Positions 26,262 through 35,500 of a stretch of DNA of 64,000 nucleotides are shown here, piece by piece. Position 1 is the stretch's first letter. Each line of letters opens with the position of its first letter. The DNA is taken from contig NZ_JAMXOF010000004.1 of assembly GCF_024055595.1 (NCBI RefSeq), forward strand, positions 186,001-250,000, written 5' to 3'. The notes beneath the pieces are model-generated. The model was not told the origin of the DNA and ran no database searches. It worked only from the letters and a program-made list of their open reading frames with translations. A program made the translations under genes and the position numbers. The DNA comes from Mucilaginibacter aurantiaciroseus. Its GTDB lineage: Bacteria; Bacteroidota; Bacteroidia; Sphingobacteriales; Sphingobacteriaceae.

Positions 26262-26843
26262 TTAAGTGAAAAATTCGATTGCAAAAATATCATCCGATAT
26301 TATTAGTATCCCCGCAGTTTGAGGTATTATGTTTATAAATCTATCGCTTTCTAATTTCCATAGCTCTTCTATATAAATCGTTTCCTTACATGGATACGGG
26401 GCAGCAAACGATTTAGATCCGAACTTTCCTCCAATTTTTCTGCCGTCCTTTAAGTGCACAATAATCCAAGAAGCCTTTCTTTTGGTAAAATGGAAATCCC
26501 ATGCCGATTTTGAACTGCTGATAACATAAGGTTTAATTATTTCACTCCGGAGTATGCGATTTAAGATAAGAGGCCAAAAAAAAGGTCCAACAATAAAAAC
26601 TACAAATATCGAAAGGAAAAAACCCGTCGGAAAAATTTGATGCCAAGAATATTTAAAATTTATAAATAAAAGCCAAGAAAATAGTATAAAGTTCATTAGG
26701 CTATAACCCACAATCTCAAATAGATTTTTAGTAAAATCATATTTTTCATCTGCGACTAATAAACGATGAATTTTAACTGAGATAAACCCAGGTAAAAAAA
26801 GAACTATAAATAAAGCGATGTTATTGTCGGTTAATAAACTCAT
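26262..26843 (-). CDS. DUF6338-like membrane protein
   Basis: 193 aa. Three hydrophobic segments lie at about residues 8-25 (NIALFIVLFLPGFISVKIH), 46-62 and 72-95 (FFLSIFVVFIVGPFFWPLIL). A soluble C-terminal part, WIIVHLKDGRKIGGKFG, then ETIYIEELWKL, has the look of a small SH3-like barrel. This matches the general layout of the DUF6338 family, whose function is unknown. It lies in the right-hand, minus-strand operon of the inverted-repeat module. Confidence 0.72.
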   Translation of the reverse strand: MSLLTDNNIALFIVLFLPGFISVKIHRLLVADEKYDFTKNLFEIVGYSLMNFILFSWLLFINFKYSWHQIFPTGFFLSIFVVFIVGPFFWPLILNRILRSEIIKPYVISSSKSAWDFHFTKRKASWIIVHLKDGRKIGGKFGSKSFAAPYPCKETIYIEELWKLESDRFINIIPQTAGILIISDDIFAIEFFT

Positions 26844-26909
26844 ATCACGTTAAGTGTAAAATAGGCCCTACCCAAGCCCTAACTGAGAGTAACGCAAATT
26901 GACTATATT

Positions 26910-27065
26910 TTACTGTTCTTTAATTAACAGCGCATAAAAAACGTAGCTACCCGTATGCTCGTATGAATTAGAAAATTTAACTTCATAGCCATCGTCAAGA
27001 GCGCTTTGTAATACAATTTCAAATTTAAGCGTGTCAAATTCTCGAACAACTTTTACTGTTTTCAT
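26910..27065 (-). CDS. Small protein with LDDGYEVK motif
   Basis: 51 aa, starting MKTVKVVREFDTLKFEIVLQ. The order strand, helix (LQSALDDGYEVKF) and strand (GSYVFYALLIKE) resembles small DUF1737/DUF4177-like sheets, a weak match. The ATG at 27065, the clean frame and the motif shared with the next small gene (L-D/E-DGY-x-VK) support it being real. It reads inward from the right inverted repeat, as do its neighbours. Confidence 0.55.
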   Translation of the reverse strand: MKTVKVVREFDTLKFEIVLQSALDDGYEVKFSNSYEHTGSYVFYALLIKEQ

Positions 27066-27116
27066 AATTATAATTAATCATTAATAAACGGATTTCTTAG
27101 GCAAAAAAGTTAAAGA

Positions 27117-27278
27117 TTACATATAAGTATTTGTTGACTCTGTGGTCACAGGTAGTATCTGTTTTACATAATACCCATCTTCCAAATATTGAGAAATTAT
27201 TGGATATTCCTGTTCCTTAAAATCGTTTCCATCCATTGTGTTCGTATGTGTGTTTACCGTTACAATTTTTTGTGCCAT
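27117..27278 (-). CDS. Small protein with LEDGYYVK motif
   Basis: 53 aa, starting MAQKIVTVNTHTNTM and containing QYLEDGYYVKQILPV. It shares the L-D/E-DGY-x-VK core with the 51-aa product just downstream, so the two may be distant paralogues. It is the first gene of the right-hand operon, with its ATG 47 nt inside the right inverted repeat. The function is unknown. Confidence 0.5.
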   Translation of the reverse strand: MAQKIVTVNTHTNTMDGNDFKEQEYPIISQYLEDGYYVKQILPVTTESTNTYM

Positions 27279-27325
27279 TATATTAAATTATACGATAAAG
27301 GTTACGTTAATATTCCAAATGAACA

Positions 27326-27357
27326 ATACGTATAAATACCTGTTTTTCAATTAACTA
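27326..27357 (-). repeat. Right inverted repeat of the AT-rich module
   Basis: On the plus strand begins ATACGTATAAATACC and ends CAATTAACTA, the inverse of 24063-24094 with one mismatch. GC-richer chromosome resumes immediately after it. Confidence 0.85.
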
Positions 27358-27542
27358 CAAAGCAAAGAATCCAATCCCCACCTAAATCCGATAGAAGCGG
27401 ATACCGGCCTCTGTGGCTAAGGCCTCGTGCAGTATTAGAGAATAGCGGGGCTGCCGCATCCGAAGCACCACTGCCACTGCTTTACCTATTAGTTCATGAT
27501 AGCGGCGCATCAGTCTATGGATTATGGTCTATGGTCTATCAG

Positions 27543-27902
27543 CTACTTCTCTATTTTTCGGCGGAAGAGGTAGCGGGAGCTTTCGTCGGCACTGTAGCGC
27601 AGGGTGTTTACAAACAGCCCGCCCTGTTGGGCCAGGTAGTTAAAGGCTTGTGCCAGGGTGTTAAATTTCAGCTTCTTGCCGTTACTGTCGCGCAGGGTGG
27701 TATCGTCGTCGGGTTCGTTGGTTTTGCCGTAGTCTACATCCAGGCTCACCGTTTGGCCAAAAATGGGGCGCGTTGGGGTAACCACACAATAGGTTTCGGC
27801 AGGGGTGTAAGCGGCGGTATCGGCAGGTGCGGCGTTAACGCTTTGCGCCTTAGTAAGGCATGGCAGCATGCCAATGGCTACAAGGAGCAGTAATTTTTTC
27901 AT
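27543..27902 (-). CDS. Small secreted hypothetical protein
   Basis: 119 aa with a good signal peptide (MKKLLLLVAIGMLPCLTKAQ), then a Thr/Pro-rich stretch and a C-terminal KFNTLAQAFNYLAQQGGLFV. No family is recognised. It appears to be an isolated gene on the edge of a long repeat-rich region. Signal peptide and composition favour a real gene. Confidence 0.6.
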   Translation of the reverse strand: MKKLLLLVAIGMLPCLTKAQSVNAAPADTAAYTPAETYCVVTPTRPIFGQTVSLDVDYGKTNEPDDDTTLRDSNGKKLKFNTLAQAFNYLAQQGGLFVNTLRYSADESSRYLFRRKIEK

Positions 27903-28267
27903 GATGGTTTATGGTACGCGGGTTTAGTAGCGCTGTGGGTTAGAGTGGGGTTTACGGGGTGGGGGTTAACGGGGTTTGAAATAATGTATTGGTTTATGGT
28001 TTTGTAGCGCGGTGAACCCCTGCCTGCCTTTACGGGCTGGGCGGCGCGCCAATTTGTGAAGAGGGAATTAAACCTTTGCAAACGAGCCTTACAAACGGAA
28101 CGATAACCTCCTAAATGCGGCATAGTGTAACAGACGGGTGGCACCGCAACTGATACAGCACTGCCTTACACAGGGTGTTACCAAGCCGCGACTTTTCTTT
28201 GGTTCGTTTCTTTTGGGAGAAAAGAAATGAACATCCACAGGCGATTCATATTGCTCACCAGCCCGCT
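27903..28267. other. Non-coding, repeat-rich region before the tandem array
   Basis: No gene supported. It contains GTTCGTTTCTTTT at 28202-28214 and AAAAGAAATGAAC at 28220-28232, inverted copies with one mismatch around a GGGAG loop. Together with 28268-29121 it forms a 1.2-kb gene-free stretch. Confidence 0.6.
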
Positions 28268-28660
28268 CCTAACAGGGCACTGCAATTGATTTTAAAGTGC
28301 GCTCATTGCCATTCCTAACAGGGCACTGCAATTGATTTTAAAGTGCGCTCATTGCAGCTCCTAACAGGGCCACTGCGATTGATTTTAAAGTGCGCATATT
28401 GCCATTCCTAACAGGGCACTGCGATTGATTTTAAAGTGTGCTCATTGCCGCTCTTAACAGGGCAGCGCGATTGATTTTAAAGTGTGCTCATTGCAGTTCC
28501 TAACAGGGCACTGCGATTGATTTTAAAGTGCGCTTATTGCCGCTCCTAACAGGGCACTGCGATTGATTTTAAAGTGCGCTCATTTCCGCTCTTAACAGGG
28601 CAGCGCGATTGATTTTAAAGTGTGCTCATTGCAGTTCCTAACAGGGCCACTTACAGCAGT
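28268..28660. repeat. 46-bp tandem repeat array, eight full units
   Basis: Units start at 28268, 28314, 28360, 28407, 28453, 28499, 28545 and 28591, with a partial ninth at 28637. Each begins CCTAACAGGGCACTGCGATT or a close variant. Spacing is 46 bp except for one 47-bp unit with an extra C. Each unit contains a small dyad (GCACT...AGTGC). The units differ by scattered substitutions and have no unique spacers, so it is not a CRISPR array. It may be a structured or evolving satellite. Confidence 0.92.
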
Positions 28661-28703
28661 GCTTTTTAATGAACGTTAGCCCGCTCATTGCCGCGGAGGG
28701 CTA

Positions 28704-28729
28704 TTACTTTTTGCTTGATCAAAAAGTAA
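28704..28729. repeat. Palindrome downstream of the tandem array
   Basis: TTACTTTTTG and CAAAAAGTAA are inverted arms around a six-base loop. A further inverted pair, GTCATAGCG (28741-28749) and CGCTATGAC (28843-28851), follows. No gene is seen here. Confidence 0.65.
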
Positions 28730-28909
28730 CAAAAAATCAAGTCATAGCGATGCTTCCCCGCTCCCTGCCGGTTCTTAACGCTTTTCGCCGCATGCGCGGT
28801 CTTCAAAGCTAAACCGCTATTCCCGCCCTACGCCCGGCCCGCCGCTATGACGTACCCCCACGCTTTTTAGAATTTGGGTTCGCAATCACGATTTTGTCGT
28901 CCATACGCT

Positions 28910-29046
28910 GTTCAATACCTTTCTACCCGGATAACACACCTCTAACCCCCTCTGGACGGGGGAACTATGGCGCGCTCTTTAATACCTTTCCATCCATATA
29001 ATATACCTCTAACCCCCTCTGGACAGGGGGACTATGGCGCGCGCAT
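28910..29046. repeat. Direct duplication of an R3-type unit
   Basis: Two tandem copies of about 68 bp, each running AATACCTTT...CCTCTAACCCCCTCTGG...ACTATGGCGCGC. They lie just upstream of icmF. Confidence 0.75.
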
Positions 29047-29121
29047 TTATTATGCTTGCATAGCTTTGGCTTATTTAAAAATTGGTTAATTTTACCGTTG
29101 ATACAAACCAATTACGCCCGC

Positions 29122-32100
29122 ATGGAAAGCATTGCTCCTTATAAATCTCAGTACAAGATTCGCTTTGTTACGGCTGCCTCGTTGTTTGACGGGCACGACG
29201 CTACCATTAACATTATGCGCCGCATTTTGCAAAGCACCGGTGCCGAGGTGATACACCTGGGCCACAACCGCAGTGTGGACGAAATTGTGAACTGTGCTAT
29301 ACAGGAGGATGTGCAGGGCATTGCGCTCACCAGCTACCAGGGGGGCCATGTGGAGTATTTTAAATACATGCACGATTTGCTTGCCGAGCGCGGCGCGGGC
29401 CATATCAAGATTTTTGGCGGCGGCGGCGGGGTGTTCCTGCCGCAAGAAATTGCCGAGCTGCAGGCCTACGGCATCAGCAAGATCTACTCGCCCGATGATG
29501 GCCGCGCCATGGGCCTGCAAGGGATGATCAACGATATGATGAGGCAGTGTGACTTTTTGACGCCGGGCCCCACCACAACCCTTTCGGGGGGAGGCCTCAT
29601 AGGAGGAAGCCTCACCCCGGCCCTCTCCAAAGGAGAGGGAGTTGAGAAGGAGATGATGGATAAGGGGGATATTGCGAGGTTTATAACGGCTGCCGAGCAA
29701 GGTAACTATTCACCAATTTATAATCACCAATCTCTACAGGCAGCGCCTGTATTAGGCATCACCGGCACAGGTGGCTCGGGAAAATCGAGTTTGGTGGATG
29801 AGATCGTAAGGCGTTATTTGATGGAAACGGATAAAACGCTGGCCATTATTTCGGTAGACCCCAGCAAACGTAAAACAGGGGGTGCGCTGCTTGGCGACCG
29901 CATCCGCATGAATGCTATTAACAGCCCGAGGGTGTATATGCGCTCATTGGCTACGCGGCAGGCTAACCTTGCCCTTAGCAAGCACGTGCAGGAGGCTATT
30001 GATATTTGCAAGGCGGCAGGGTATGATATGGTTATTGTGGAGACGAGCGGCATTGGCCAATCGGACACGATGATAACCGATTATTGTGACCTTTCCCTTT
30101 ACGTGATGACGCCCGAGTTTGGCGCGGCTACCCAGTTAGAGAAGATTGACATGCTGGATTTTGCCGACCTGGTAGCCCTTAATAAATTTGATAAACGAGG
30201 CGCTTTAGACGCCATACGCGATGTGCGCAAGCAGTACAAGCGCAACCATATGTTGTTTGATGCCAAAGACGAAGACCTGCCCGTATACGGCACCATGGCC
30301 TCCCAATTTAACGACCCGGGCATGAACACGCTGTTTACCGCGCTGATGAAGACGGTAAAGGTAAAGACGGGGGTTGATTTGTTAGGTGCGGGGAGCGGAG
30401 TGGCCAGGCCGGAACAAGGCGAATCGGAGAAGATCTATATTATACCGCCGGATAGGATAAGATACCTGGCAGAGATTGCCGAAAGCAGCGCCGCCTACAC
30501 CGATTGGGTGAACGAGCAGTGTAAGATAGCGCAGCAGATGTTTAATGTGAGGGGGAGCATCACGCTGGCCCTCTCCAGCCAAACCCCGGCCCTCTCCAAA
30601 GGAGAGGGGGCAGGAAAGAAAGTTTCTTCGATTTCTGCTGAGGATTTAGGTGAGGCTTTACAGGATATTTATAACCACCTTGAAGACCACCTGCACGCCG
30701 ATTGTAAACGCCTGCTGAAAGAGTGGCCGGAAACGGTTGCCAAATACAAGGCAGATAATTTTATATATAAGGTGCGGGATAAGGAGATCAAACAGCCTTT
30801 GTACTATATCTCGTTGTCGCAGTTGAAGGTGCCTAAGATCTCGTTACCCAAATATGAAGCCTGGGGCGATATACTGCGCTGGTTACTTACCGAGAATGTG
30901 CCGGGCGAGTTCCCTTACGCCGCGGGGGTGTTCCCGCTGAAGCGGGAGGGCGAAGACCCAACCCGCATGTTTGCCGGAGAGGGCGGCCCCGAACGCACGA
31001 ACAAACGTTTCCATTACGTATCGCTTGGCCAGCCGGCGCACAGGTTGTCAACCGCTTTCGATTCGGTAACCCTGTACGGCGAAGACCCGCACGAGCGGCC
31101 AGACATCTACGGCAAAATAGGCAACTCGGGCGTTAGCATCGCCACGCTGGATGATGCCAAGAAGTTGTATTCGGGGTTTGATCTTTGTCATGCCTCAACC
31201 TCCGTAAGCATGACCATCAACGGCCCGGCCCCTATGCTGCTGGGTTTCTTCATGAACGCCGCCATAGACCAGCAATGCGAGAAGTATATTACCGAGCATG
31301 AGTTAGAACATTTGGTGGAGGATGCGTATAAGAGGGTTTATGACGATAAGGGCTTAGAACGGCCAAGGTACCAGGGGGGCAGTTTGCCCCCAGGCAACAG
31401 TGGTTTAGGGTTGATGCTTCTCGGCTTAACCGGCGACCAGGTTTTGCCTGCGGATGTTTATGAGCAGATCCGCACGTATGCCATTGCTACGGTTAGGGGC
31501 ACCGTGCAGGCCGATATTTTAAAGGAAGACCAGGCACAAAACACCTGTATATTTTCGACAGAGTTTGCCTTGCGGATGATGGGCGATATCCAACAGTATT
31601 TCATTCAGCAAAAGGTCAGGAATTTTTATTCGGTATCTATTTCGGGCTACCACATTGCCGAGGCGGGTGCCAACCCTATTACCCAGCTGGCCTTTACACT
31701 CAGCAACGGCTTTACGTATGTAGAATATTATCTGAGCCGTGGGATGCACATCGATGATTTCGCGCCCAACCTGTCCTTCTTCTTCAGTAATGGTATAGAT
31801 CCTGAATATTCGGTGATCGGTCGTGTGGCAAGGCGCATTTGGGCCAAGGCCATCAAAAACAAGTACAAGGGAAACGACAGGTCGCAGAAATTGAAATACC
31901 ATATCCAAACCAGTGGGCGCTCGCTGCATGCGCAGGAGATCGACTTTAACGATATCCGTACCACGCTGCAGGCTTTGTACGCCATTTACGATAACTGTAA
32001 TTCGCTGCACACCAATGCCTACGACGAGGCCATCACCACCCCTACCGAAGAATCGGTACGTAGGGCAATGGCTATACAGCTCATCATTAATCGTGAGCTT

Positions 32101-32595
32101 GGCCTTGCCAAAAACGAGAACCCAATACAAGGCGCCTTCATTATAGAAGAATTAACAGACCTGGTAGAGCAAGCCGTACTCACCGAGTTTAAAGCCATTA
32201 ACGACCGTGGCGGCGTGCTGGGCGCTATGGAAACCATGTACCAGCGCAGCAAGATCCAGGAAGAGTCGCTTTACTACGAGACGCTTAAACATACCGGCGA
32301 ATACCCTATTATCGGGGTAAATACTTTCCTCAATAAAAAGGGGTCGCCAACCATTGTACCGTCGGAAGTGATCCGCGCTACCGAAGAGGAGAAGCAGTTC
32401 CAGATAGCGGCCCTGCACCTTTTTCAGCAACGAAACCGGGAGCATGCCCCGGCCCTGTTAAAAGAGCTGCAGCAACGCGCCATAGCCGGCGATAATATCT
32501 TTGAAGCGTTAATGCAGGCTTGTAAGTATTGTAGCTTAGGGCAGATCAGTAATGCGCTGTACGCTGTAGGCGGGCAATACAGGCGGAATATGTAG
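29122..32595 (+). CDS. icmF: Fused isobutyryl-CoA mutase IcmF
   Basis: 1157 aa from the ATG at 29122; an earlier in-frame start adds only an unrelated 22-residue leader. Domain order fits IcmF: a B12-binding domain at about 1-150 ([25 protein letters not shown]), a MeaB-like G-protein chaperone with P-loop GTGGSGKSS near 213-222 and NKFDKRG near 352-358, then the mutase barrel from about 580. [20 protein letters not shown] has Phe where methylmalonyl-CoA mutases carry Tyr, which favours isobutyryl-CoA. It interconverts isobutyryl- and n-butyryl-CoA with adenosylcobalamin. Both interdomain linkers contain in-frame R3 repeat copies translated as PALSKGEG, making the protein longer than typical. 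Confidence 0.93.
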   Translation: MESIAPYKSQYKIRFVTAASLFDGHDATINIMRRILQSTGAEVIHLGHNRSVDEIVNCAIQEDVQGIALTSYQGGHVEYFKYMHDLLAERGAGHIKIFGGGGGVFLPQEIAELQAYGISKIYSPDDGRAMGLQGMINDMMRQCDFLTPGPTTTLSGGGLIGGSLTPALSKGEGVEKEMMDKGDIARFITAAEQGNYSPIYNHQSLQAAPVLGITGTGGSGKSSLVDEIVRRYLMETDKTLAIISVDPSKRKTGGALLGDRIRMNAINSPRVYMRSLATRQANLALSKHVQEAIDICKAAGYDMVIVETSGIGQSDTMITDYCDLSLYVMTPEFGAATQLEKIDMLDFADLVALNKFDKRGALDAIRDVRKQYKRNHMLFDAKDEDLPVYGTMASQFNDPGMNTLFTALMKTVKVKTGVDLLGAGSGVARPEQGESEKIYIIPPDRIRYLAEIAESSAAYTDWVNEQCKIAQQMFNVRGSITLALSSQTPALSKGEGAGKKVSSISAEDLGEALQDIYNHLEDHLHADCKRLLKEWPETVAKYKADNFIYKVRDKEIKQPLYYISLSQLKVPKISLPKYEAWGDILRWLLTENVPGEFPYAAGVFPLKREGEDPTRMFAGEGGPERTNKRFHYVSLGQPAHRLSTAFDSVTLYGEDPHERPDIYGKIGNSGVSIATLDDAKKLYSGFDLCHASTSVSMTINGPAPMLLGFFMNAAIDQQCEKYITEHELEHLVEDAYKRVYDDKGLERPRYQGGSLPPGNSGLGLMLLGLTGDQVLPADVYEQIRTYAIATVRGTVQADILKEDQAQNTCIFSTEFALRMMGDIQQYFIQQKVRNFYSVSISGYHIAEAGANPITQLAFTLSNGFTYVEYYLSRGMHIDDFAPNLSFFFSNGIDPEYSVIGRVARRIWAKAIKNKYKGNDRSQKLKYHIQTSGRSLHAQEIDFNDIRTTLQALYAIYDNCNSLHTNAYDEAITTPTEESVRRAMAIQLIINRELGLAKNENPIQGAFIIEELTDLVEQAVLTEFKAINDRGGVLGAMETMYQRSKIQEESLYYETLKHTGEYPIIGVNTFLNKKGSPTIVPSEVIRATEEEKQFQIAALHLFQQRNREHAPALLKELQQRAIAGDNIFEALMQACKYCSLGQISNALYAVGGQYRRNM
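29568..29655. repeat. R3 repeat inserted in icmF, first copy
   Basis: The perfect palindrome CCCTCTCC-AAA-GGAGAGGG lies at 29621-29639, with flanking CCCCGG and purine-rich sequence. It is in frame between the B12 and G-protein domains and encodes [13 protein letters not shown] near residue 163. Confidence 0.85.
30563..30616. repeat. R3 repeat inserted in icmF, second copy
   Basis: The same palindrome CCCTCTCC-AAA-GGAGAGGG at 30590-30608, in the same orientation and reading frame as the first copy. It encodes [14 protein letters not shown] near residue 487, between the G-protein and mutase domains. Confidence 0.85.
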
Positions 32596-32629
32596 CTGAA
32601 GAGGCTTTTAGAAACAAGACATATGAAAC

Positions 32630-32713
32630 CATGCCATTGAAGGAACGTAGTGACGCGGCAATCTCAGCATATCCAACTACCTCTGAGATTGCCACGCTAT
32701 CGCTCGCAATAAC
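32630..32713. repeat. R2 palindromic repeat after icmF
   Basis: Perfect 11-bp core arms, GGCAATCTCAG (32657-32667) and CTGAGATTGCC (32683-32693), with outer GCCATTG and CGCAATAAC ends. Confidence 0.75.
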
Positions 32714-32724
32714 ATAGTGGTAAT

Positions 32725-32771
32725 CCGTCCGCTGCCCGTCCAAACTATCTCTTACTTATAAACGGACGGAC
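32725..32771. repeat. GTCCG element upstream of the ABC transporter
   Basis: CCGTCCG (32725-32731) and CGGACGG (32763-32769) are perfect inverted arms around AACTATCTCTTACTTATAAA. A near-copy lies downstream of the same operon at 35398-35444. It may be a regulator-binding site or a mobile repeat. Confidence 0.55.
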
Positions 32772-32857
32772 ACCTTTAAGTTGGCTGGTTTGCCTAATTT
32801 CCATCTGCCTGTAACATTGGTATCAACTCGCCAGTCAAACAGGCATACAACCACCAC

Positions 32858-33730
32858 ATGGCCTTATCTATAACCAACCTTAGCAAGCAATATAACCATC
32901 AAAAAACCGCTTTAAGTAGCTTTACTATCAATATTAATAAGGGGATACTGGGTTTGCTTGGGCCAAATGGCGCGGGCAAATCCACTTTAATGAAACTCAT
33001 CGCCACCATCAGCAAACCTACTACAGGCACACTGCTTTTAGATGGTACCGATATTGTGCAGCATCCGGATGCTATCCGCAAGGTATTGGGCTACCTGCCG
33101 CAGGATTTTGGCGTGTACCCCAACCTTAACGCTTACGAATTTTTAGAATACATTGCCGCCATGAAAGGCGTTGGCGGTAAAGGCCTGCGCAAGCGTATCG
33201 ACATATTGCTGGAGGGTGTTAACCTTACGGCAGATGCCAAAAGACCTATCGGCACCTACTCGGGTGGCATGAAACAGCGCATAGGCATTGCCCAGGCCCT
33301 GCTTAACGACCCTAAAGTGCTAATTTTTGACGAACCAACCGTTGGCCTCGACCCAGAAGAGCGCATGCGGTTCAGGCAGCTAATCGCCGATCTGGCGCAG
33401 GATTGTGTCATCATCTTGTCGTCGCACATTGTATCAGATATCGAAACCATTGCCGATGAGGTTGCCATTATGCAGGGCGGCAAACTGATTACCAAAGGCT
33501 ATCAACAGGATATTATTAAACAAGCCGACGGCCGCATTTTTGAAACGTTTTTAGATAACGCCGCCCTTACCGAATTTAAAGGCCGCTACAAAGTAATAGA
33601 CACCGCCCGCCAAAACGACCGGATCAAAACGCGCTACATTAGCACACAGGCAGCTGCAGCGCCGTCATCCGCACCAATCAAGGCCACTTTAGAGGATGCT
33701 TACTTGTTTTTAACCCAAAACAACGCTTAA
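32858..33730 (+). CDS. ABC transporter ATP-binding protein
   Basis: A 290-aa ABC ATPase. Walker A is GPNGAGKST near residues 36-44, the signature YSGGMKQRIGIAQAL near 133-147, and Walker B with the catalytic Glu is KVLIFDEPTVGLDP near 152-165. The C-terminal extension (about 215-290) is typical of the CcmA/NatA-like group that pairs with multi-spanning permeases. The permease gene follows after four bases. The transported substrate is unknown; GTCCG elements flank the gene pair. Confidence 0.93.
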   Translation: MALSITNLSKQYNHQKTALSSFTININKGILGLLGPNGAGKSTLMKLIATISKPTTGTLLLDGTDIVQHPDAIRKVLGYLPQDFGVYPNLNAYEFLEYIAAMKGVGGKGLRKRIDILLEGVNLTADAKRPIGTYSGGMKQRIGIAQALLNDPKVLIFDEPTVGLDPEERMRFRQLIADLAQDCVIILSSHIVSDIETIADEVAIMQGGKLITKGYQQDIIKQADGRIFETFLDNAALTEFKGRYKVIDTARQNDRIKTRYISTQAAAAPSSAPIKATLEDAYLFLTQNNA

Positions 33731-33734
33731 GCAT

Positions 33735-35306
33735 ATGCCATACATTTACAATATTATTAAGGCAGATTATTTGCAGCGTACCCGCAGCTACTCGTTTTTA
33801 ATAACGCTGGCCATTACGGTTTATGCCGCCTATTCGTTTGTACCGCCGGATACGGCCAATTATACCACCTTAAGTGCATCCGGGTACCGGGGCGTTTACA
33901 ATTCGGCATGGGTTGGGTATGTATTCGCCATCATGACGACCGTAATGCTATCCTTCTGCGGCTTTCTGCTGGTTAACAGCGGCATTAAAAAAGATATCGA
34001 TACCGAAGTAGGGCTAATTATCGCTACCACCCCTATCAGTAATTTTAAGTACCTTTTATGTAAACAGCTAAGCAATTACCTGGTGCTAATAACCATTGCG
34101 GGCTGCACGTTTTCGGTAAGCCTGGTACTGTTTTTTATCCGCGGGGAGGGGCACCCGTTTATCATCTCTGACTTTATTTTGCCCTACCTGTTTTTTGCCG
34201 TACCTGCATTATTTATGGTGGCAGCGCTGGCTGTAGTGGCCGAGGTTTTTTTGGGCAAGCGCAGCATCTTGCAATACATCATTTACTTTTTTTTGTTTGG
34301 AATTGCGATGTCCGCCATCACCCAAAGCGGCAAAAATACTACCGGCGCTTTTGATCCATTCGGCTTAAGTCTGGTCACTAAAAGCATTACCGCACAAATC
34401 AATACGCAGTTTCACGAAAGTGTTAAAAATGTATCCTTCGGCTTTATTTTTAACGGGCACCGTAAATATAAACCCTTTGTATGGGCTGGCATCAGCTGGT
34501 CGGCGGTATTTGTGTTTAGTCGTGTGTTGTGGATGGCGTTTGGTTTAGGGCTTGTATATTGCGCCTCCCTGTTTTTTCATAGGTTCGATTTTAAACAGGC
34601 ATCCGCTAAAAAGAAAACCAAACCGGCAAAGCAACCTACAGAAGCCAATAAACTAACCATTAACCCCGCAGGTATCACCCGCGAGGCCATGCCACCGCTG
34701 GTTTTCAACTACGGCATTTCCCCATTCATCAAAACCGAATTACTGCTATTGGTAAGGCAGGGCAACAAATGGCTGTGGCTGCTAAATGCAGGGCTATGGG
34801 TAGCTATGTTTATAGCGCCTTTAACCATCGCTTACAGCTACCTGCTACCCATACTGCTATTTTTACAGGTAACCCGCTGGAGCGATTTGGTGACCAAAGA
34901 AAAAAACAACCGGGTGCATTACTTCGCCTACGCATCCTACAAACCACTGTTAAGAATGCTACCCGCGCAGATCTTAGCCGGGGTAACTTTGGCACTTGCG
35001 TTGGCGCTGCCGGTGATAATGCGCAACGCTTTGCTATTAAATGGTGCTGCCATTTTAAACATCATAAACGGCTGTGTGCTTATTGTGTTATTAGCAGCAA
35101 CGCTTGGCATATTAAGCGGTGGTAAAAAGCTTTTCGAAGTGGTGTTTTTTATGTTAACCTATGCCGTTATCAATAAATTAGATATTACAGATTACCTGGG
35201 CAGCATGCCACACAGCAGCGTATATTTAGTTGTGGTGTTATCTATCAATACAGCGCTTTTAGGTGCAGGCTTTATGGTAAGGAACTACCAGGTAAAGCAT
35301 TTGTAA
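33735..35306 (+). CDS. ABC transporter membrane protein
   Basis: A 523-aa protein with around twelve predicted membrane helices, for example LVLITIAGCTFSVSLVLFFI and SILQYIIYFFLFGIAMSAIT. A basic hydrophilic loop near residues 285-310 (KQASAKKKTKPAKQPTEANK) separates two membrane halves. The opening, IIKADYLQRTRSYSFLITLA, is the usual start of permeases whose N-terminus faces the cytoplasm. It forms an exporter with the ATPase encoded four bases upstream. No known substrate family is recognised. Confidence 0.82.
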   Translation: MPYIYNIIKADYLQRTRSYSFLITLAITVYAAYSFVPPDTANYTTLSASGYRGVYNSAWVGYVFAIMTTVMLSFCGFLLVNSGIKKDIDTEVGLIIATTPISNFKYLLCKQLSNYLVLITIAGCTFSVSLVLFFIRGEGHPFIISDFILPYLFFAVPALFMVAALAVVAEVFLGKRSILQYIIYFFLFGIAMSAITQSGKNTTGAFDPFGLSLVTKSITAQINTQFHESVKNVSFGFIFNGHRKYKPFVWAGISWSAVFVFSRVLWMAFGLGLVYCASLFFHRFDFKQASAKKKTKPAKQPTEANKLTINPAGITREAMPPLVFNYGISPFIKTELLLLVRQGNKWLWLLNAGLWVAMFIAPLTIAYSYLLPILLFLQVTRWSDLVTKEKNNRVHYFAYASYKPLLRMLPAQILAGVTLALALALPVIMRNALLLNGAAILNIINGCVLIVLLAATLGILSGGKKLFEVVFFMLTYAVINKLDITDYLGSMPHSSVYLVVVLSINTALLGAGFMVRNYQVKHL

Positions 35307-35397
35307 AAGCAAGGCTGGTTGGGTAACCCTTATAGGGCAAAATGGCATATATGATATAAGGCTACAAAGCGGCAGTTCCTACGGAACATTTGCAGCT

Positions 35398-35444
35398 GTC
35401 CGCTTTGTGTCCGCACTATTTCTTATCTGAAAACGGACGGACGG
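35398..35444. repeat. GTCCG element downstream of the ABC transporter
   Basis: GTCCGC at 35398-35403, ACTATTTCTTA in the middle and CGGACGGACGG at the end make it a near-copy, in the same orientation, of the element at 32725-32771. Confidence 0.55.
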
Positions 35445-35500
35445 CACTAACTATGGCCATATCTAAATTTATTATACCTTTCTCTCAATAACCTAAGCAC

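Larger units (their letters stand above)
24063..27357. mobile_element. AT-rich module bounded by 32-bp inverted repeats
   Basis: A 3.3-kb block whose two ends are inverted copies of the same 32 bp, identical at 31 positions. The coding part is clearly more AT-rich than both flanks, and the shift coincides with the repeats. All genes read inward: two from the left, four from the right. No transposase, integrase or relaxase is recognisable inside, and no obvious target-site duplication flanks it. It may be a non-autonomous transposon-like cargo unit, or two convergent operons sharing a long control sequence. Confidence 0.6.

Noticed and set aside
24063..27357. AT-rich block as a prophage remnant
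   Set aside because: No integrase, structural, lysis or replication gene is visible and the block is only 3.3 kb.
27899..28144. 81-codon minus-strand frame
   Set aside because: Very Pro/Thr/His-rich, overlaps the start of the better-supported secreted protein and lies in repeat-rich sequence.
28268..28660. Tandem repeats as a possible CRISPR array
   Set aside because: The whole 46-bp period is repeated with no unique spacers, and no cas gene is present.
29056..29121. Earlier start for icmF
   Set aside because: The 22 added residues are unlike the family; the ATG at 29122 begins the conserved B12-binding domain.
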